From Lycocorax pyrrhopterus obiensis (taxonomy: Eukaryota > Chordata > Aves > Passeriformes > Paradisaeidae): a DNA stretch of 64,000 nucleotides. Of this stretch, positions 44,152 through 64,000 are shown piece by piece; the stretch's first letter is position 1, and every line of letters begins with the position of its first letter. Below the pieces are notes generated by a model that saw only the letters and a program-made list of their open reading frames with translations, was not told the DNA's origin and ran no database searches. Made by a program: the position numbers and the translations under genes. The stretch covers positions 6,063,969 through 6,127,968 of the forward strand of contig JACSVZ010000024.1 of NCBI GenBank assembly GCA_014706295.1, read 5' to 3'.

Positions 44152-45953
44152 TTAGACTTTCTTGCCTCTTCTGACAAGTGTTACTCCACCGTATGTTATA
44201 GTCTGTGGAAGACAAATACGCATTTAAACTTTAGGAAATCCATAGCTAAGTGGCAGAAATGTCTGTAATTCACGTATAAATCCATCCTAGTCCACAAGAA
44301 AAGACATTCACAGTACCTGCCTGTAAATATATGTACAACGTTTGCATGAAGGAAAAGTTGGAGTGGGTTGTGCTCCTTGGAGCAGTGTTTATCCACAGGG
44401 ACGCTTTGTAGACACTAAGAACTAATCAACATTTTTTCCTTCAGCATTTTTCTGCAAGTGCCCTTATTTTCTAGCACTTACCTCCACCATTTCGTTTCCT
44501 TTAACTTCCTGCTCGTGAGAGAATTTGTCTGATTTGCACACCAGCTTCCCACCGACCAAGTTCACAGTGCACTGTTGGAACATTTAAAAATATTTTTAAA
44601 AATTTAGATTTTGGAATTCAACTTGAGTAAGTAGAGGACTAATATAAATCACACTGATGTTCCATAATGACAGCTGCTAATTTAAACTGGAGAGCACAGC
44701 ATTTGAACAGGGGTTTTAGAGACATTTCTGTTTGTTGATGTGATAGAAATGTTTGCAAATGGAAATGGTACAAACAAGTTCCACTCACGCACAAACTGAG
44801 GTTTAGGGATAAATAAAGAGATATCCCATTCTTGGAATGCTTTACCTTTAGCTTCCTGCCATCCATGGTGGTGATGTCAGTCTCTTTGCCAAGTGTAAAC
44901 GAGTTAGTTACAGATTTGTTGGGTGTTTTGGATGTTACAACAAAGTCATTGCCTTTTTGTTGTATTTCAACAACAGGCTTAATATCTTTGGCCAATTTGA
45001 TCGTGTCATCTGGCAACCCTGTAAAAATAGGCAAAACAGGACTTTTTCTGTTACGGAAATAGCAAATTCTTTTTTCCAACAAAGGCACAAAAGATCTAAA
45101 CAAACACTGGAAGGTGATATCCAAGTTAAAAGACAAATCGTGTTTTGGATTCCTCACTTCTCTATGGGCTTTTTGCTCCATTCCTTCTAGTCCGGTTATG
45201 TTTTGATATTATATTTGTTGATGTGTCAGATTATGCATTGTTTCGTTTCCTAAGGTTTGGCCATTTTCAACTGGAGCTGAATTTTATTCTCCTGAATATC
45301 CCTTATATACTCTTAAAAACCCCAACGGGAATGTTTTGTTGGTAAAGGTAAGTGCATATTTATTGATGTAGCACCTCACAGATTGCACCTGATAATCACT
45401 CAGAGATTACTCACCAGCTAATCACACGTGCTAATCACTCAGAGATTACTGACCACTTATGACACCTGATAATCACTGACAGATTACTGACCACTTATCA
45501 CACGTGTTAATCATTCACAGATTACTGAGAGCACTGGTGCTGCAGAAAGAGCCTCTGTACCAATAATTGGGAAGCTGAGTGCATCATTGACAGCTTGTTT
45601 CTAGTTAAATATAGTTATAAAATTACAAGTCAGTCAACACAACTTCATTTCTGGTATGACTTCATTCTTAAGGAGCTGATCTAACATTAAAACAGGGGTT
45701 TGGGGGTTGTCTATAACCTTTCTACATCAGTTTATACAGTTTTCAGCTTCTTTTCACATCCAAATTAGATCAAACAGATTTAACCAAGCAGGGGAAGTTT
45801 GTCATAGAAATAAAAGGAAAAAACCCGTGGAAATACAGCAGGAAAAGCTGTGGTGCCATCGATTTGAGGAGGAAGCAGCCACTTACCCAGAGCCTTGAGA
45901 AAGGGCTCGAGGTTCTCCTGAGCGTAGATCTGCCAGGTGCCAGCAAACGCCAT
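44152..45953 (-). CDS. FABP10: Liver-basic fatty acid/bile acid-binding protein, complete, 4 exons
   Basis: Cytosolic beta-barrel carrier of bile acids in hepatocytes (L-BABP). Exons: 45953-45887, 45018-44846, 44571-44482, 44202-44152; 67, 173, 90 and 51 bases, the standard FABP four-exon layout, giving 126 residues. It begins [16 protein letters not shown], carries the FABP-family [20 protein letters not shown] segment in exon 2, and ends TLVRRGKKV; all are near-identical to remembered chicken liver BABP. An upstream in-frame ATG at 45983 is rejected because homologs start at MAF and it lies close to the TATA box. The gene is expected in birds, reptiles and fish but missing at this place in placental mammals. 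A TATA box and an HNF1 site upstream fit liver-specific control. Confidence 0.97.
45386..45530. repeat. 38-39 bp minisatellite, about 3.8 units, in FABP10 intron 1
   Basis: Units start at 45386, 45425, 45463 and 45501. Each begins with an E-box, alternately CACCTG and CACGTG, followed by TAATCACT and AGATTACT. The alternation makes a dimeric higher-order pattern. A degraded partial unit may precede it from about 45370. Confidence 0.85.
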
Positions 45954-45990
45954 CGTGTGACAGTGAAGGCTCTGTCTGCTCATTGGGATG

Positions 45991-46000
45991 CTATTTATGG
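45991..46000 (-). promoter_or_regulatory. FABP10 TATA box
   Basis: CCATAAATAG on the minus strand, about 40 bases upstream of the FABP10 ATG, predicting a transcription start near 45965 and a very short 5'UTR. No CpG island is present, as expected for a tissue-specific gene. Confidence 0.6.
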
Positions 46001-46031
46001 AAAGGGAAAGGCCAGCCCAAATTGTCAGATG

Positions 46032-46044
46032 GCTAATTATTAAC
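46032..46044 (-). promoter_or_regulatory. HNF1 site in the FABP10 promoter
   Basis: GTTAATAATTAGC on the minus strand matches the HNF1 consensus GTTAATNATTAAC at all but one defined base, about 70-80 bases upstream of the predicted start. A second, weaker HNF1-like AATTATTAATCAATTATT follows at about 46056-46073. Confidence 0.6.
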
Positions 46045-46298
46045 TGGGAAGGAGCAATTATTAATCAATTATTTGTTCTTAATGATCATAACCTCCCGTT
46101 CATGCTGCTCTTACCTTGAAAATTGGGATGTTGTGTTTGTTGTGGGTTACTGACCTCGGGTAATTGTCCATCGTTGTTGGAAAGTGTTGCAGTGCAGCTT
46201 CATTTGTTTGCTTTTTGTTCACAGCTTCTGTGTTTAACACATTTGCTGTGTCTTGAATGGATACTTCAGATAAAGTTGCATAATTTACAATAGATCGA

Positions 46299-46329
46299 GG
46301 TAATTAGTATTGTACTAATACTAATTACC
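46299..46329. repeat. 31-bp inverted repeat (13-bp arms, 5-nt loop)
   Basis: GGTAATTAGTATT, loop GTACT, then AATACTAATTACC: perfect arms, followed by related TACCTAATTATC repeats. AT-rich spacer upstream of FABP10; no gene overlaps it. Confidence 0.85.
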
Positions 46330-47095
46330 TAATTATCTAAATACTAACTTCCTAATTATCACAATATTCTCTGCTGGGGCACTTGAACCTTAAATGGTGG
46401 ATAAAGAATGAATAAAATTCACAGCTATTTCTTCCAAAATTGTGGGCCTCCAATTGCTTGAGGACAGGGAAAATCATGTTGGAGTGGGACATCAGCGATG
46501 ACTTTATCCAGCAGATGTCAGTGATGGGCATCTAAATCTGAATTAAATTCAGTTTCTTATTACTTTTTTTTTAAATAGAAGATAAAAGATAAAACATGGA
46601 ACATTGCTTGGAGAGTGAATGCAGGCAGTAAATAGGATGTGTTATTTTTTCTTCTCACGAACTGCACCAGGAATTCCTCACTCATTCCGGCCCTTGAGTG
46701 ATGTTCCTTGCTGTCTGTGCAGGCATGACTGTTGATTTTGGAAGACATTCATTAGATTATGTGTCTTGCAGTTAGATTGCTTAATTCAAACGGAGCCTGT
46801 ATCCCAGGGGTGGGTGACCTTTCTAAGTTAACTTTTCATTCTATTTAAATAGGAACCCAGTGCTCAGCTTTTTCTTACCAATTCACAACCTTCTTTTTAG
46901 TAGGTAATGTTAAAGAAAATTCACACACGAAGAGCCAGATTTGTAATTACATTTACCTGTGAGAATTCCTGATTTGCAGGGCCATTTTTATGTGTGGAGT
47001 CTGTCCTGACTTCCCATACACCCACAGATGGAGTGATTTCATCATGGATATACTCAAAGCAGTGCTGAGATGTCACCAAGGGGTTGAGTTTAATA
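46330..47095. other. FABP10-MYOM3 spacer
   Basis: AT-rich with no recognisable ORF. The part nearest MYOM3 may be its 3'UTR; ATTAAA on that strand occurs at 47141-47146. Confidence 0.4.
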
Positions 47096-47110
47096 ACACA
47101 CACACACACA
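47096..47110. repeat. (CA)n microsatellite
   Basis: Short CA run downstream of MYOM3; another CA-rich patch lies at about 47250-47270. Confidence 0.8.
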
Positions 47111-47416
47111 GGCTACAAGAAAATCTGTTACATGTCGGGATTTAATACAAAAAACCTCCACTGAAAGCCTCATGTGTGAATCCTCTGGTATTTCCCACAC
47201 AGATTTACCAGGGCAGGGTCTCTCTGGAAGGTGAACATGCAGTGTACACATGTGAACACACACACACATGAGAATTGTTCTCTAACAACTGCCAAAACAC
47301 CAAAATATTACTAAAATAAACATAGAGACACAATCCTGAATTTTAGGGCAGAGACACTGAAAGGCATCTGAAGGAGTTAAATTTCTTTTACAGTCAGGGA
47401 GACATAATTAACTAAT

Positions 47417-63773
<16,357 letters not shown>

Positions 63774-64000
63774 CTATAAGACAAGAAGAAAATATGTTTA
63801 GCAGATCTCATGGAGTGTTTATCTTCTTAAAAACACCCAGTGATGCTCAGCAAACTGTTTTTCTCTCAAGCCAGCCCTTAATTTGAACCTTTAAAGTGTC
63901 ACCATGGGGTAAAACTTCAATTCATTTGACAGCTGATGCCCTTCACAAGCCACTGGGGATGTGTCTGCAGAGGAAGTTGTTCCCATGACTGTTCCAGTGT
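63774..64000 (-). other. MYOM3 intron running off the window
   Basis: No further exon is visible upstream of the 45-base exon at 63729-63773. The N-terminal head, first Ig domain and promoter lie beyond the right edge. Confidence 0.7.

Overview
The window is bird nuclear DNA. Eight vertebrate genes can be read as spliced exons, CpG-island promoters alternate with AT-rich non-coding DNA, and nearly all the recognisable interspersed repeats are short 5'-truncated CR1 LINE pieces, typical of avian genomes. The gene order is GALE, HMGCL, FUCA1, CNR2, PNRC2, SRSF10, FABP10, MYOM3. It matches human 1p36.11 (from memory; chicken chromosome 23 would be the counterpart), except that FABP10 sits between SRSF10 and MYOM3. 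FABP10 is a bile-acid-binding protein gene of non-mammalian vertebrates. Only PNRC2 is on the plus strand.

Layout: GALE (1-1249, 5' two thirds only), HMGCL (3247-6666, 9 exons), FUCA1 (7792-12162, 8 exons) and CNR2 (13538-14587, one coding exon) follow head to tail on the minus strand in the first 15 kb. A gene-poor 10.6 kb stretch follows. PNRC2 (about 25.56-29.47 kb, +) and SRSF10 (29.74-about 40.3 kb, -) meet tail to tail with about 300 bases between their poly(A) signals. A probable solo LTR (40.8-41.4 kb) and 2.7 kb of unannotated DNA lead to FABP10 (44152-45953, 4 exons). From 47417 to the right edge lie 30 coding exons of MYOM3, covering about 1200 C-terminal residues. I placed every exon by splice signals and reading phase. 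Exon lengths sum to complete proteins for HMGCL (324 aa), FUCA1 (451), CNR2 (349), PNRC2 (140), SRSF10 (262) and FABP10 (126).

The genes share no pathway; this is a conserved synteny block. GALE (galactose), HMGCL (mitochondrial ketogenesis), FUCA1 (lysosomal glycan breakdown) and FABP10 (liver bile acids) are metabolic. CNR2 is an immune-cell receptor, PNRC2 an mRNA-decay and nuclear-receptor adaptor, SRSF10 a splicing regulator and MYOM3 a sarcomere M-band protein.

I found no wholly new system. Best leads: a textbook AT-AC (U12-type) intron splitting the RNP1 motif of SRSF10; a TISU start element with four E-boxes at HMGCL; a 56-codon upstream ORF in PNRC2 that ends 14 nt before the main start; a possible divergent transcript with a TISU start opposite SRSF10; replacement in CNR2 of the Lys and Ser that contact ligands in mammalian CB2; and an E-box-bearing dimeric minisatellite in FABP10.
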